From: an uncultured Alphaproteobacteria bacterium
GTDB taxonomy: Bacteria; Pseudomonadota; Alphaproteobacteria; CALKHQ01
Direction: 5' to 3'
Assembly (NCBI GenBank): GCA_937988735.1
Contig: CALKHQ010000238.1
Location: 1-29,380 of the forward strand
Length of the DNA stretch: 29,380 nt
Shown: one piece after another, positions 7,421 through 15,023 of the stretch
How the letters are laid out: each line of letters starts with the position of its first letter
How positions within the stretch are numbered: position 1 is the first letter of the stretch
The notes under the pieces: model-generated
Told to the model about the DNA's origin: nothing
Seen by the model: only the letters and a program-made list of their open reading frames with translations
The model's database searches: none
Made by a program: the position numbers and the translations under genes

Positions 7421-8287
7421 ATGGCGACGGTGAAGGCGGGACTGATCCAGATGGGACTGAAGGGCGACACCTCCATGTCGCCGGAGCAGATCCGCGAGAA
7501 GATGATCGAGGCCCACATCCCGCTGATCGAGGAGGCCGGCCGCCAGGGCGTGCAGGTGCTCTCCTTCCAGGAGGTGTTCACCCAGCCCTACTTCTGCCCG
7601 TCGCAGGATCCGAAGTGGTATGCCGCCTGCGAGCGCATCCCCGACGGCCCGACGACGAAGCTGATGCAGGAGTACGCCAAGAAGTACGGCATGGTCATCG
7701 TCGTGCCGATCTACGAGGAGGAGATGACCGGCGTGTACTACAACACCGCCGCCGTCATTGACGCCGACGGCACCTACCTCGGCAAGTACCGCAAGACCCA
7801 CATCCCGCAGGTGTCCGGCTTCTGGGAGAAGTTCTTCTTCAAGCCCGGCAACACCGGCTTCCCCGTGTTCAACACCGCCTACGTCAAGCTCGGCGTCTAC
7901 ATCTGCTACGACCGCCATTTCCCCGAAGGCTGGCGCGCACTGGCGCTGAACGGGGCCGAGTACATCGTCAACCCGTCGGCCACGGTCGCCGGCCTCAGCC
8001 AGTATCTGTGGGAGCTCGAGCAGCCGGCAGCCGCGGTGGCGAACGGCTGCTACATCGGGGCGATCAACCGCGTCGGCACCGAGGCCCCGTGGAATATTGG
8101 AACCTTTTACGGCTCTTCCTACGTTGTTAATCCGCGGGGCCAGATCATCGCGCAGGCGTCGCAGGACAAGGACGAGCTTGTTGTCGCCGATATGGACATG
8201 GACATGGTCCGCGAGGTCCGGAACCTGTGGCAGTTCTTCCGCGACCGGCGGCCGGAGACCTACGACGACCTGGTCGAGATGCGCTGA
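7421..8287 (+). CDS. Nitrilase-superfamily amidohydrolase, N-carbamoyl-beta-alanine amidohydrolase-like
   Basis: A 288-residue cytoplasmic enzyme with the full nitrilase catalytic triad: E51 (SFQEVF), K125 (KYRKTHIP) and C162 (YICYDRHFPEG). The closest family I recognise is beta-ureidopropionase, which splits N-carbamoyl-beta-alanine to beta-alanine, CO2 and ammonia as the last step of reductive pyrimidine breakdown; N-carbamoylputrescine amidohydrolase is the main alternative. It follows a complete NMT1-type importer by 79 nt, which supports uptake-then-hydrolysis of an N-carbamoyl or pyrimidine compound. The start ATG has GAGGAG about 11 bases upstream. Codons 8093-8131 use many A/T-ending codons, unlike the rest of the gene. 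No dihydropyrimidinase or dihydropyrimidine dehydrogenase gene is nearby. Confidence 0.9.
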   Translation: MATVKAGLIQMGLKGDTSMSPEQIREKMIEAHIPLIEEAGRQGVQVLSFQEVFTQPYFCPSQDPKWYAACERIPDGPTTKLMQEYAKKYGMVIVVPIYEEEMTGVYYNTAAVIDADGTYLGKYRKTHIPQVSGFWEKFFFKPGNTGFPVFNTAYVKLGVYICYDRHFPEGWRALALNGAEYIVNPSATVAGLSQYLWELEQPAAAVANGCYIGAINRVGTEAPWNIGTFYGSSYVVNPRGQIIAQASQDKDELVVADMDMDMVREVRNLWQFFRDRRPETYDDLVEMR

Positions 8288-8374
8288 CCGGGTCGTGACT
8301 GCTGTCACTGTCCTGCCACAATCGGCCACCATATGACCGCGCGAGGGGCACGGGAGAACCGTGAGGATGGAGCC

Positions 8375-8944
8375 ATGCGTCGGACAATCAGCCTGAGCGG
8401 AGCCGCGGCGGCCCTTGCCGCCGGACTTGTCGGCATCAACGCGCCGGCCGGGGCATTCCAGTTCGAGAACGGGACCATCTGGCCCATCGCCGTCGGCATC
8501 AACGGCGGGCCGGCCCAGGTTGTGCCCGCCGAAGAGGTGGCCTTCCTGTTCCGCGGCCAGTGCCCGACCGGCTGCCAGGTCAGCGTCGCCTTCGCCGATC
8601 CGTCGCGGGCCGGCGCTTCCGTCGCCGGGTCGCCCGCAGTGATCAACGGCAACGGCGACCAGGTGACGGTGCGCGTGCGCCAGGAACGGGGCGGCATCAC
8701 CATGGAGGTGGTCGGCGACGTCGCGGCGGCGCTCACCACCCCGCCGCAGCCGCTGCAGCCCCCACCGGGAGCCCAGACGCTGCCACCCGGCTCCCAGCCG
8801 CTGCAGCCGCCGCCGGGCGCACAGCCGCTCCAGACGGTGCCGGCCCAGCCGGTGCCGCAGATCACGGCGCCGGCGGGCAACCAGTCCACCACTCCGGCAC
8901 CGGGCTTCATCCCGCCGCCGCCGCCGCCGGAGTACGCGAACTAG
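8375..8944 (+). CDS. Exported protein with proline-rich repetitive C-terminus, function unknown
   Basis: A 189-residue protein: signal peptide (MRRTISLS to PAGA, about residues 1-27), a compact domain at residues 28-120 with one close Cys pair (QCPTGCQ), then a Pro/Gln-rich tail in which PLQPPPGAQ occurs twice, ending in six prolines before EYAN. ATG 8375 has GAGGATGGAG just upstream; an in-frame ATG at 8333 lacks the signal-peptide layout. I do not recognise the globular domain. The tail resembles wall- or envelope-spanning linkers of periplasmic proteins (inference). Confidence 0.75.
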   Translation: MRRTISLSGAAAALAAGLVGINAPAGAFQFENGTIWPIAVGINGGPAQVVPAEEVAFLFRGQCPTGCQVSVAFADPSRAGASVAGSPAVINGNGDQVTVRVRQERGGITMEVVGDVAAALTTPPQPLQPPPGAQTLPPGSQPLQPPPGAQPLQTVPAQPVPQITAPAGNQSTTPAPGFIPPPPPPEYAN

Positions 8945-9063
8945 CCGCCATCCCGGCCCGTCAACCTTCCTTAACGCCGCGGCCCTTCCGGGCGCGGGCG
9001 TTGAGGCTTTGTCAACAGTTTGGACGTTCACTGATGTCATCCCATCAACACCAGGGTGCACCG

Positions 9064-9237
9064 ATGCAGCAGCAGCAACAGACCGGCGGGGACGCCTCGC
9101 TCGGCAGCGCCCAGGCGGATCTGGTCCGGACCACGGCGCGGCGGCTGGTCGAGCGTATCGGCCGCGATGCGGCGATCCGCGTATGCCGGTCCAACATGTG
9201 GCTTGGCGTGCTCGCCGAGATCGAGCGCAGCCGCTAG
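9064..9237 (+). CDS. Small helical protein with a Gln-rich start, unknown function
   Basis: Encodes 57 residues, beginning with five consecutive Gln and continuing with an amphipathic helical part (QADLVRTTARRLVERIGRDA...). The layout resembles small uncharacterised alphaproteobacterial proteins of the type 'arginine/alanine helix with RYG-like turn', but I cannot name a family. An in-frame ATG at 9034 would add ten residues; AGGGTG about 9 bases before 9064 favours the shorter form. Support is the codon bias and a gap not otherwise explained; it could be spurious. Confidence 0.5.
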   Translation: MQQQQQTGGDASLGSAQADLVRTTARRLVERIGRDAAIRVCRSNMWLGVLAEIERSR

Positions 9238-9311
9238 GCGGACCCAGGGTCTTGCCTTCGCCTGGCCGATGCCATAGGGAACCGTCGGACTGAGGGGACG
9301 GAGCGATACCC

Positions 9312-9488
9312 ATGGAACCGGTGGAGACGATCAGCGTCGACAGCAGGCGCGTGTGTTGCGACGGTGGTGACGGCGCCCTCGGCCATCCCCGGGTGTGGCT
9401 CGAGATGGGCCGCGCGGACCACATCGACTGCCCCTACTGCGGCCGCCGCTACGTCCTGAAGGAAGGCGCCCACGCCGCCGCGCACTGA
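9312..9488 (+). CDS. zf-CHCC zinc-finger protein (NDUFS6-like)
   Basis: A 58-residue protein. The pattern CCDGGDGALGHPRVWLEM followed by IDCPYCGRRYVL is the zf-CHCC signature: a cysteine, a histidine in GHP, and the CxxC pair bind one zinc. The family includes the mitochondrial complex I accessory subunit NDUFS6 and short stand-alone alphaproteobacterial proteins of about 55-75 residues, so the length is normal. GAGGGGACGGAG lies upstream of the ATG. The family's exact bacterial role is not settled; a part in respiratory complex assembly is inferred from NDUFS6. Confidence 0.9.
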   Translation: MEPVETISVDSRRVCCDGGDGALGHPRVWLEMGRADHIDCPYCGRRYVLKEGAHAAAH

Positions 9489-9519
9489 CCCGCGGCCCAA
9501 ACGAATCCGGAAAGGCGAC

Positions 9520-9547
9520 CCCGGTCCCGCGAATCGCGCGGGCCGGG
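9520..9547 (+). terminator. Possible terminator hairpin after the zf-CHCC gene
   Basis: CCCGG-T-CCCGCG pairs with CGCGGG-CCGGG across the loop AATCG, an 11-bp stem with one bulged T, starting 31 bases after the stop. There is no T tract, so this is a weak call. Confidence 0.4.
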
Positions 9548-9650
9548 CTTGCGCGCGACTGGCGCAACCGCGCGTTTCGCCCCATGTTAAAAAAGGGACT
9601 GGATTCGGCCGGTCACGCGGTTGTTCGTCCCCGCGCGCGTGGTCAGCGGG

Positions 9651-9656
9651 TATAAT
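9651..9656 (+). promoter_or_regulatory. Perfect -10 hexamer before the methyltransferase gene
   Basis: TATAAT is exact, which is rare by chance in such GC-rich DNA, and lies 46 bases before the TTG start. No good -35 sits at 16-18 bases; the nearest resemblance, TTGTTC at 9621-9626, is 24 bases away. Confidence 0.4.
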
Positions 9657-9702
9657 CGGCCCACAATGGCCCGCGCCGCTCGGCGCTGATCGGGAGGCAC
9701 CC

Positions 9703-10332
9703 TTGTCGTCGGACGTGTTGCGCTTCTTCCGGGCCTGGCTTGCCGATCCGCTGTCCATCGGCGCGATCGTTCCCTCCAGCCGATCCCTTGCCGCCGCGAT
9801 GATCAGCGAGATCACGCCGGATACCGCTCCGGTGATGGAGCTCGGCCCCGGCACCGGCGTCTTCACCCGCGCGCTGCTCGAGTGCGGGATCCCGGAGGAC
9901 CGGCTCATCCTCGTCGAGCGTCATCCGGAGATGGCGCGGATGCTGCGCGCCAAGTTCCCGCGGGCGCAGGTGATCGAAAGCGACGCCGCCCACACCGACC
10001 GCCTTGGGCTGGACGAGATCGGGCCCGTGGGCGCGGTGATCAGCGGCCTCCCGCTGCTCTCCATGCCGGCCCGCAAGGTGATCGCCATCGTCGACCGGGC
10101 GTTCAGCCACATCCGCCCGACCGGCTCGTTCTACCAGTTCACCTACGGCTACCGCTGCCCGATCCCGCGGCTCATCCTCGACCGGCTCGACCTCCGGGCG
10201 GTGAAGATCGGCGGCACCCTCGCCAACCTGCCGCCCGCCGCGGTCTACCGCATCAACCGCCGCTGTCCGCGCGCCGCGGGCGCCGGCCTGCTGCGCCAGT
10301 CGCCCCCCGGACCCGCGGCGCTCGCGAGCTGA
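9703..10332 (+). CDS. Class I SAM-dependent methyltransferase, PmtA/rRNA-dimethylase-like
   Basis: A 209-residue protein. SAM motif I is VMELGPGTGVFTRAL (about residues 46-60) and the acidic motif II is LVERHPEM. The N-terminal segment FFRAWLADPLSIGAIVPSSRSLA is characteristic of a bacterial family annotated either as phosphatidylethanolamine N-methyltransferase (PmtA type, making phosphatidylcholine in the membrane) or as rRNA adenine methyltransferase-like. The substrate therefore stays open, with phospholipid methylation my preferred reading. The start is TTG, supported by GGGAGG five bases upstream; no in-frame ATG gives the conserved N-terminus. Confidence 0.85.
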   Translation: MSSDVLRFFRAWLADPLSIGAIVPSSRSLAAAMISEITPDTAPVMELGPGTGVFTRALLECGIPEDRLILVERHPEMARMLRAKFPRAQVIESDAAHTDRLGLDEIGPVGAVISGLPLLSMPARKVIAIVDRAFSHIRPTGSFYQFTYGYRCPIPRLILDRLDLRAVKIGGTLANLPPAAVYRINRRCPRAAGAGLLRQSPPGPAALAS

Positions 10333-10381
10333 TCCGCACCAGCGGGACGTATCCCCTCCCCGTCTGCCGCAACACCTTTCG

Positions 10382-10396
10382 GAACATAACAAGAAC
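10382..10396. promoter_or_regulatory. LexA (SOS) box upstream of polA
   Basis: GAAC-ATAACAA-GAAC is an exact GAAC-N7-GAAC, the reverse complement of the GTTC-N7-GTTC operator known for LexA in alphaproteobacteria. It lies in the 155-nt gap between the methyltransferase and polA, 91 bases before the polA ATG. CATGAT at 10400-10405 just downstream could be the -10, which would put the box between -35 and -10. No other gene starts in this gap. Confidence 0.7.
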
Positions 10397-10487
10397 ATAC
10401 ATGATAGGGTCCACCCTGTCAACCCCTTCATGGGTGGCGGGGGCAAACTGCTGTGCCTGCCGGGCCAGTTGGGCTAATAAACCCCGC

Positions 10488-13265
10488 ATGAGCAGCCCAG
10501 ACCCCGCCCTCGCGTCCCAGCCGCAGCCGATCCGCCGCATCCACCTCGTGGACGGCTCCGGCTACATCTTCCGCGCCTATCACGCGCTGCCACCGATGAG
10601 CCGTCCGGACGGCACGCCGACCAACGCCGTCTTCGGCTTCACCAACATGATCCTCAAGCTGGTGGCCGAGACCGAGACCGACGCGGTGGCAGTGATCTTC
10701 GACGCCGCCCGGCGCAACTTCCGCAAGGACATCTACGCCGACTACAAGGCCCACCGGCCGGAGGCACCCGAAGACCTGGTGCCGCAGTTCCCGCTGATCC
10801 GCGCGGCGGTGCGGGCGTTCAACCTGCCCTGCATCGAGATGGACGGGTACGAGGCGGACGACATCATCGCCACCTACGCCCGGCGCGCCGCCGCCCAGGG
10901 GATCGAGGTCTGCATCGTCTCCTCCGACAAGGACCTGATGCAGCTCGTCCACGACGGGATCACGATGTGGGACCCGATCAAGAACCGGCCCATCGGGCGC
11001 GAGGACGTGATCGAGAAGTTCGGCGTCCCGCCGGAGAAGGTGGTGGACGTGCAGGCGCTCGCCGGCGACAGCACCGACAACGTCCCCGGCGTGCCCGGCA
11101 TCGGCGTCAAGACGGCGGCCCAGCTCATCAACGAGTTCGGTGACCTCGATACTCTGCTCGCCCGCGCCGGCGAGATCCGGCAGCCGAAGCGGCGCGAGAG
11201 CCTGATCCAGTACGCCGACATGGCGCGGGTCAGCCGCGAGCTCGTGCTGCTGCGCGACGACGTCCCGCTGCCGATGGCGATCGAGGAGCTGCGGCTGGCC
11301 GAGCCCGACCCGGAGGCGGTGCTCGCCTTCCTCCGCGAGCAGGACTTCAAGCGCACCATCGCCCGGCTGGAGAGCATCCTCGCCGCGCGGGGCGTGAAGA
11401 TGGGCCCGGTCGCGGAGGCCGCGCCGCCCCGCCCGGAAGCGCGCTACGAGCTGGTGCAGACCGTTGAGGCGCTCGACCAGTGGCTCGCCGAGGCGACGGC
11501 TGCCGGCAGCGTGGGTCTCGAGATCATGACCGCGAGCGCCCCCGCCGCCAGCGGCGAGATCGCCGGCATCGCCCTCGCCACCGCGGCCGGGCGCGGCTGC
11601 TACGTCCCCGTCGGCCACCAGGCGGCGCTGGAGCTGGACACGCCGCCGGACCAGCTTCCGCGGGACCTGGTGCTCGACCGGCTGAAGCCGCTCCTTGCCG
11701 ATCGCGGCGTGCTCAAGATCGGGCACGACATCAAGGCCGACATGCGGCTCCTCGCCGAATTCGGGGTTGAGGTCACGCCGGTCGACGACGTGATGCTGAT
11801 CTCCTTCGTCCTCGACGCCGGCGCCCACGGCCACGACCTCGAGGAACTGGCGGAGCTCCACCTCGACCGGAAGATGACACGGGTCGCGGACGTGACCGGC
11901 AGCGGGCGCGAACGCATCGCCTTCGCCCGGGCCGCGCTGGAGCGCGCGCGGGACTGCGCCGTCGAGCGCGCCGACATGATGCTGCAGCTCCACGGGGTGC
12001 TGCGCCAGCAGCTCCTGCGCGACCGCCTGGTCACCGTCTACGAGACCATCGAGCGGCCGCTGCTCCCGGTCCTCCTGCGCATGGAGCTCGCGGGCATCCT
12101 CGTCGACAGGGTCGAGCTCGCACGCCTCAGCCAGCGCTTCGCCGAGCGGATGGGCGAGCTGGAGGCGGAAATCCACCGGCTCGCGGGCCACCCGTTCAAC
12201 ATCGGCTCGCCGAAGCAGCTCGGCGAGGTGCTGTTCGAGGAGATGGGGATCGGCGGCGGCCGCAAGGGCAAGACCGGCGCCTACAGCACCGGCGCCGACG
12301 TGCTGGAGGGCTTGGCCGCGCAAGGCTACGAGCTGCCCGCCCGCGTGCTGGACTGGCGCCTCGTCTCGAAGCTGAAGAGCACCTACACCGACTCGCTGCA
12401 GGACCAGATCAACCCGCGCACCGGCCGGGTCCACACCAGCTATGCGATGGCCGTCGCCCAGACCGGACGGCTCAGCTCCAACGACCCGAACCTGCAGAAC
12501 ATCCCGGTTCGCACCGAGGAAGGGCGCCAGATCCGCAAGGCCTTCGTCGCCGCGCCGGGGCACAAGCTGGTGAGCCTGGACTACTCGCAGATCGAGCTTC
12601 GCCTGCTCGCCCATGTCGCCGACATCCCGTCGCTGAAGCAGGCGTTCCGCGACGGCCACGACATCCATGCGCTCACCGCGTCGCAGGTGTTCGGCGTGCC
12701 GCTGGAGCAGATGGACCCGAACACCCGGCGCAACGCCAAGGCGATCAACTTCGGCATCATCTACGGCATCAGCGCCTTCGGCCTCGCCCGCAACCTCGGC
12801 ATCACCCAGGGAGAGGCGAAGGCCTACATCGAGGCCTATTTCGAACGCTATCCGGGCATCCGCGCCTACATGGACGCGATGCGCGCGACCTGCCGCGAGC
12901 ACGGCCACGTCCGCACCATCTTCGGCCGCCGCATCCACCTGCCGGGCATCAACGACAAGAATCCGGCCGTCCGCAACTTCGCCGAGCGGCAGGCGATCAA
13001 CGCCCCGCTGCAGGGCGCCGCCGCCGACATCATCAAGCGCGCGATGCGACGGGTGCCGAAGGCGATGGCAGAGGCGGGGCTGACCGGCCGCATGCTGCTG
13101 CAGGTCCACGACGAGCTGCTGTTCGAGGTGCCCGAGGCCGAGGTCGAGGCGACAATCGCTACCCTGAAGAGGGTGATGGAGGCAGCCCCCCTGCCCGCGG
13201 TCGAGCTGTCGGTGCCGCTGGTGGTCGAGGCCGGCGTCGGCGACAACTGGGCGGAGGCCCACTAG
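10488..13265 (+). CDS. polA: DNA polymerase I
   Basis: A 925-residue protein, the usual length (E. coli 928). Residues 1-300 are the 5' nuclease domain (DGSGYIFRAYHAL, DDIIATYA, GDSTDNVPGVPGIG). Residues about 320-510 are the 3'-5' exonuclease-like domain. The polymerase domain follows, with motif A DYSQIELR (D698), motif B RRNAKAINFGIIYG and motif C QVHDE (D875), all intact. In the exonuclease domain the E. coli DxE pair aligns with E345-I-M347, and the YxxxD motif aligns with C490 and R494; only the middle Asp (D418) remains, so proofreading is probably lost. It fills Okazaki gaps and repair patches. The start at ATG 10488 gives the conserved N-terminus; the frame is open further upstream but that part overlaps the methyltransferase gene. 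An SOS box precedes it. Confidence 0.98.
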   Translation: MSSPDPALASQPQPIRRIHLVDGSGYIFRAYHALPPMSRPDGTPTNAVFGFTNMILKLVAETETDAVAVIFDAARRNFRKDIYADYKAHRPEAPEDLVPQFPLIRAAVRAFNLPCIEMDGYEADDIIATYARRAAAQGIEVCIVSSDKDLMQLVHDGITMWDPIKNRPIGREDVIEKFGVPPEKVVDVQALAGDSTDNVPGVPGIGVKTAAQLINEFGDLDTLLARAGEIRQPKRRESLIQYADMARVSRELVLLRDDVPLPMAIEELRLAEPDPEAVLAFLREQDFKRTIARLESILAARGVKMGPVAEAAPPRPEARYELVQTVEALDQWLAEATAAGSVGLEIMTASAPAASGEIAGIALATAAGRGCYVPVGHQAALELDTPPDQLPRDLVLDRLKPLLADRGVLKIGHDIKADMRLLAEFGVEVTPVDDVMLISFVLDAGAHGHDLEELAELHLDRKMTRVADVTGSGRERIAFARAALERARDCAVERADMMLQLHGVLRQQLLRDRLVTVYETIERPLLPVLLRMELAGILVDRVELARLSQRFAERMGELEAEIHRLAGHPFNIGSPKQLGEVLFEEMGIGGGRKGKTGAYSTGADVLEGLAAQGYELPARVLDWRLVSKLKSTYTDSLQDQINPRTGRVHTSYAMAVAQTGRLSSNDPNLQNIPVRTEEGRQIRKAFVAAPGHKLVSLDYSQIELRLLAHVADIPSLKQAFRDGHDIHALTASQVFGVPLEQMDPNTRRNAKAINFGIIYGISAFGLARNLGITQGEAKAYIEAYFERYPGIRAYMDAMRATCREHGHVRTIFGRRIHLPGINDKNPAVRNFAERQAINAPLQGAAADIIKRAMRRVPKAMAEAGLTGRMLLQVHDELLFEVPEAEVEATIATLKRVMEAAPLPAVELSVPLVVEAGVGDNWAEAH

Positions 13266-13463
13266 CCCGGTCCAGACGACCGCCCTCTCGCCCGGCAGAA
13301 TTCCGGAGCGTGCGTTTCGTCACAGCGCGGCCGTCCGCGGGGTGCGCCGCTGTGCGTACACTCACTGACCCTGCGCCGTTCTCCGTGGAACGGTCGCCGC
13401 ATCAGGGGCGTTTGCTGAACCAAAGCCTCGTCGCGAGCGACGAAGTCGGCGGAGGGACACACG

Positions 13464-13808
13464 ATGACCACTCGGCGACACCACTTCCTGCTTCGCTGCC
13501 TGACCGGCCGGCCCGGACTGATGGCACTGGCGGTTCTCGCCGCGATGGCGTGGCACCAGACTGTCAGGGCAGCGTCTCTGCCCGGCGAGGACGGAGCCGT
13601 GACGCTCCCCCTGGCCGAACTCGCCGTGCCGCAGACGGCGCAGCTGCCCTACGAGGCGGGCAGCGACGGCAGCACCGTGCTGCGCCCCTCCTGCACGCCG
13701 TTTGCGCCGGACGCCTGCGCGCGACTCGCGGAGATCTGCACCCGCCTCGACGGGGCGTTGGAAAGCCACATCGACGGCGGACAGACCTGCGTGATCGTGC
13801 TCGAGTGA
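13464..13808 (+). CDS. Small exported protein with four cysteines, unknown function
   Basis: Encodes 114 residues. An N-terminal basic stretch and hydrophobic core (LMALAVLAAMAW) form a signal peptide or anchor ending near VRAAS. The mature part has four Cys (in SCTPF, DACAR, EICTRL and QTCVIV), apart from one in the signal region, which could make two disulfides in the periplasm. GGAGGGA lies 7-13 bases before the ATG. It converges on the next gene with only seven bases between stops. I recognise no family. Confidence 0.7.
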   Translation: MTTRRHHFLLRCLTGRPGLMALAVLAAMAWHQTVRAASLPGEDGAVTLPLAELAVPQTAQLPYEAGSDGSTVLRPSCTPFAPDACARLAEICTRLDGALESHIDGGQTCVIVLE

Positions 13809-13815
13809 TGCGGCT

Positions 13816-14796
13816 TCAGCCGCCGACCAGCCCCGGCTCGATCCGGCTCACGTACCAGTTGCACATGCCGCCGTCGCGCTGGTCGCAGACCCAGGTCGTG
13901 TCGCCCTCGCGGTAAAGCAGCGCGCAGACCCCGATCCCCTGGCTGTCGATGCGGCAGCGCGCGCCGTCGCTGATCTGGTAGCGGCTGGGCAGCGCCCGGC
14001 CGGCGTTGATCAGCCGGCTTTCGCCGCTGGGGTCGAAATAGGTCGCGATCGAGAAACCGGTGTCGGCATTGGTGTGGGTGACGGTGTTGCCGACGCTGAG
14101 CGCCCGGATCTCGTCGGAGGAAAGCCGGGCCGCGCCCCGCGCCTCCAGCTCCCGGATGCTCACCGGCCGCATCGTCGCCAGCCGCTGCACCTGCTCGACG
14201 ATGGGGTCCACCGGCTCTTCCGCCTGGGTCAGCACCGTCACCGTCGCCTCGCCCACCGCAGGCGAGACGTCGGAAGCCGTTGCGGGCGCATCGAGGCCGA
14301 CCTGTGGCTCGTCGAGCGCCGCCACCGTGACCGGCACGGCCGGCTGCGCCCGCAGGGCGGCGAGCTGCTCGGGCGTTGCCAGCGCGCCGGGCGCCGCGGC
14401 CGGCGTGGCCCCGCCCTCGCGATGCAGCGCCGCCGCGACCAGCGACGCGCCGACCGCCGGGCCGCTCGGCCGCGGCTCCACCCGGGTCAGCGGCGCGGGC
14501 CGCGCGTCGGTCGCCGCCGGCACCGGCGCCGTCAGGGCGGCGAGCTGGGGCGGCGTCGCGCCGCGGATCACGGTCACGCCGGCCTCCTCGGTCCGCGTCG
14601 GCTGCGCGGCCTCGACCAGTCGGGCGAGCTCGGCCGCCGGGTCGGGGCGCTGCGGCGCCTCGGGCCCGGTCGCTGCAGGCGGCTCCCGGCTCAGTTCCGG
14701 CCCCTGCAGCAGGTCGCCTTCACTGACGCACCCGGCGGCAAGGCTCGCCCCCACCAGTCCTGCCAGCACATATCCGTTCGTCCGCCCGATCCTCAT
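13816..14796 (-). CDS. Lipoprotein with Ala/Pro-rich linker and cysteine-containing C-terminal domain
   Basis: A 326-residue protein. The N-terminus has a lipobox, LAAGC, with the lipidated Cys at about residue 23, so it should be anchored in an envelope membrane. Residues 25-210 are low-complexity Ala/Pro/Thr-rich and include short recurring motifs (PPQLAAL, PEQLAAL). The C-terminal 100 residues look globular: a GNTVTH-containing start, a middle with CRIDSQGIGVC, and an end CDQRDGGMCNWYV. This domain loosely resembles DUF995-type periplasmic domains, a weak suggestion. ATG 14796 is chosen because GGGAG precedes it and it gives a proper lipoprotein signal; an upstream in-frame start at 14856 would bury it. 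Confidence 0.75.
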   Translation of the reverse strand: MRIGRTNGYVLAGLVGASLAAGCVSEGDLLQGPELSREPPAATGPEAPQRPDPAAELARLVEAAQPTRTEEAGVTVIRGATPPQLAALTAPVPAATDARPAPLTRVEPRPSGPAVGASLVAAALHREGGATPAAAPGALATPEQLAALRAQPAVPVTVAALDEPQVGLDAPATASDVSPAVGEATVTVLTQAEEPVDPIVEQVQRLATMRPVSIRELEARGAARLSSDEIRALSVGNTVTHTNADTGFSIATYFDPSGESRLINAGRALPSRYQISDGARCRIDSQGIGVCALLYREGDTTWVCDQRDGGMCNWYVSRIEPGLVGG

Positions 14797-15023
14797 GCTG
14801 CTGCTCCCTTCGGCCAGGCCGCGGGGATCCGCCGCCGTCGCACATGCCTTCTGCATCGCGTGCCACCATGATGGACCCCGCTTGACGATTGGTTAACCAC
14901 GATGACGCGGCCCCTGTCGCCTCGGACCGCAGGTGTTGCGCCGGGCACCGTGGCGGTTTACGTATGCCCCGCGCCGCCGGGCCTGGCGGCGTCGCTGTTT
15001 CTCTGGCCTTTCGAGTGGATGCG

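Noticed and set aside
8961..8975. CtrA-like site TCAACCTTCCTTAAC before the small Gln-rich protein
   Set aside because: Spacing between half-sites is six rather than seven and the first half is TCAA, so it does not meet the usual TTAA-N7-TTAA pattern.
10428..13262. A 944-codon open frame antisense to polA, and similar long antisense frames at 14958-16970 and 17861-19552
   Set aside because: High GC removes stop codons from the opposite strand. The translations are rich in Arg, Gly, Asp, His and Val with no family motifs, while the sense strand encodes clear polA, thrS and fbpB.
13310..13915. Plus-strand open frame overlapping the small four-cysteine protein
   Set aside because: It is out of frame with a gene that has a good Shine-Dalgarno and signal peptide, and its translation is low-complexity Arg/Ala-rich.
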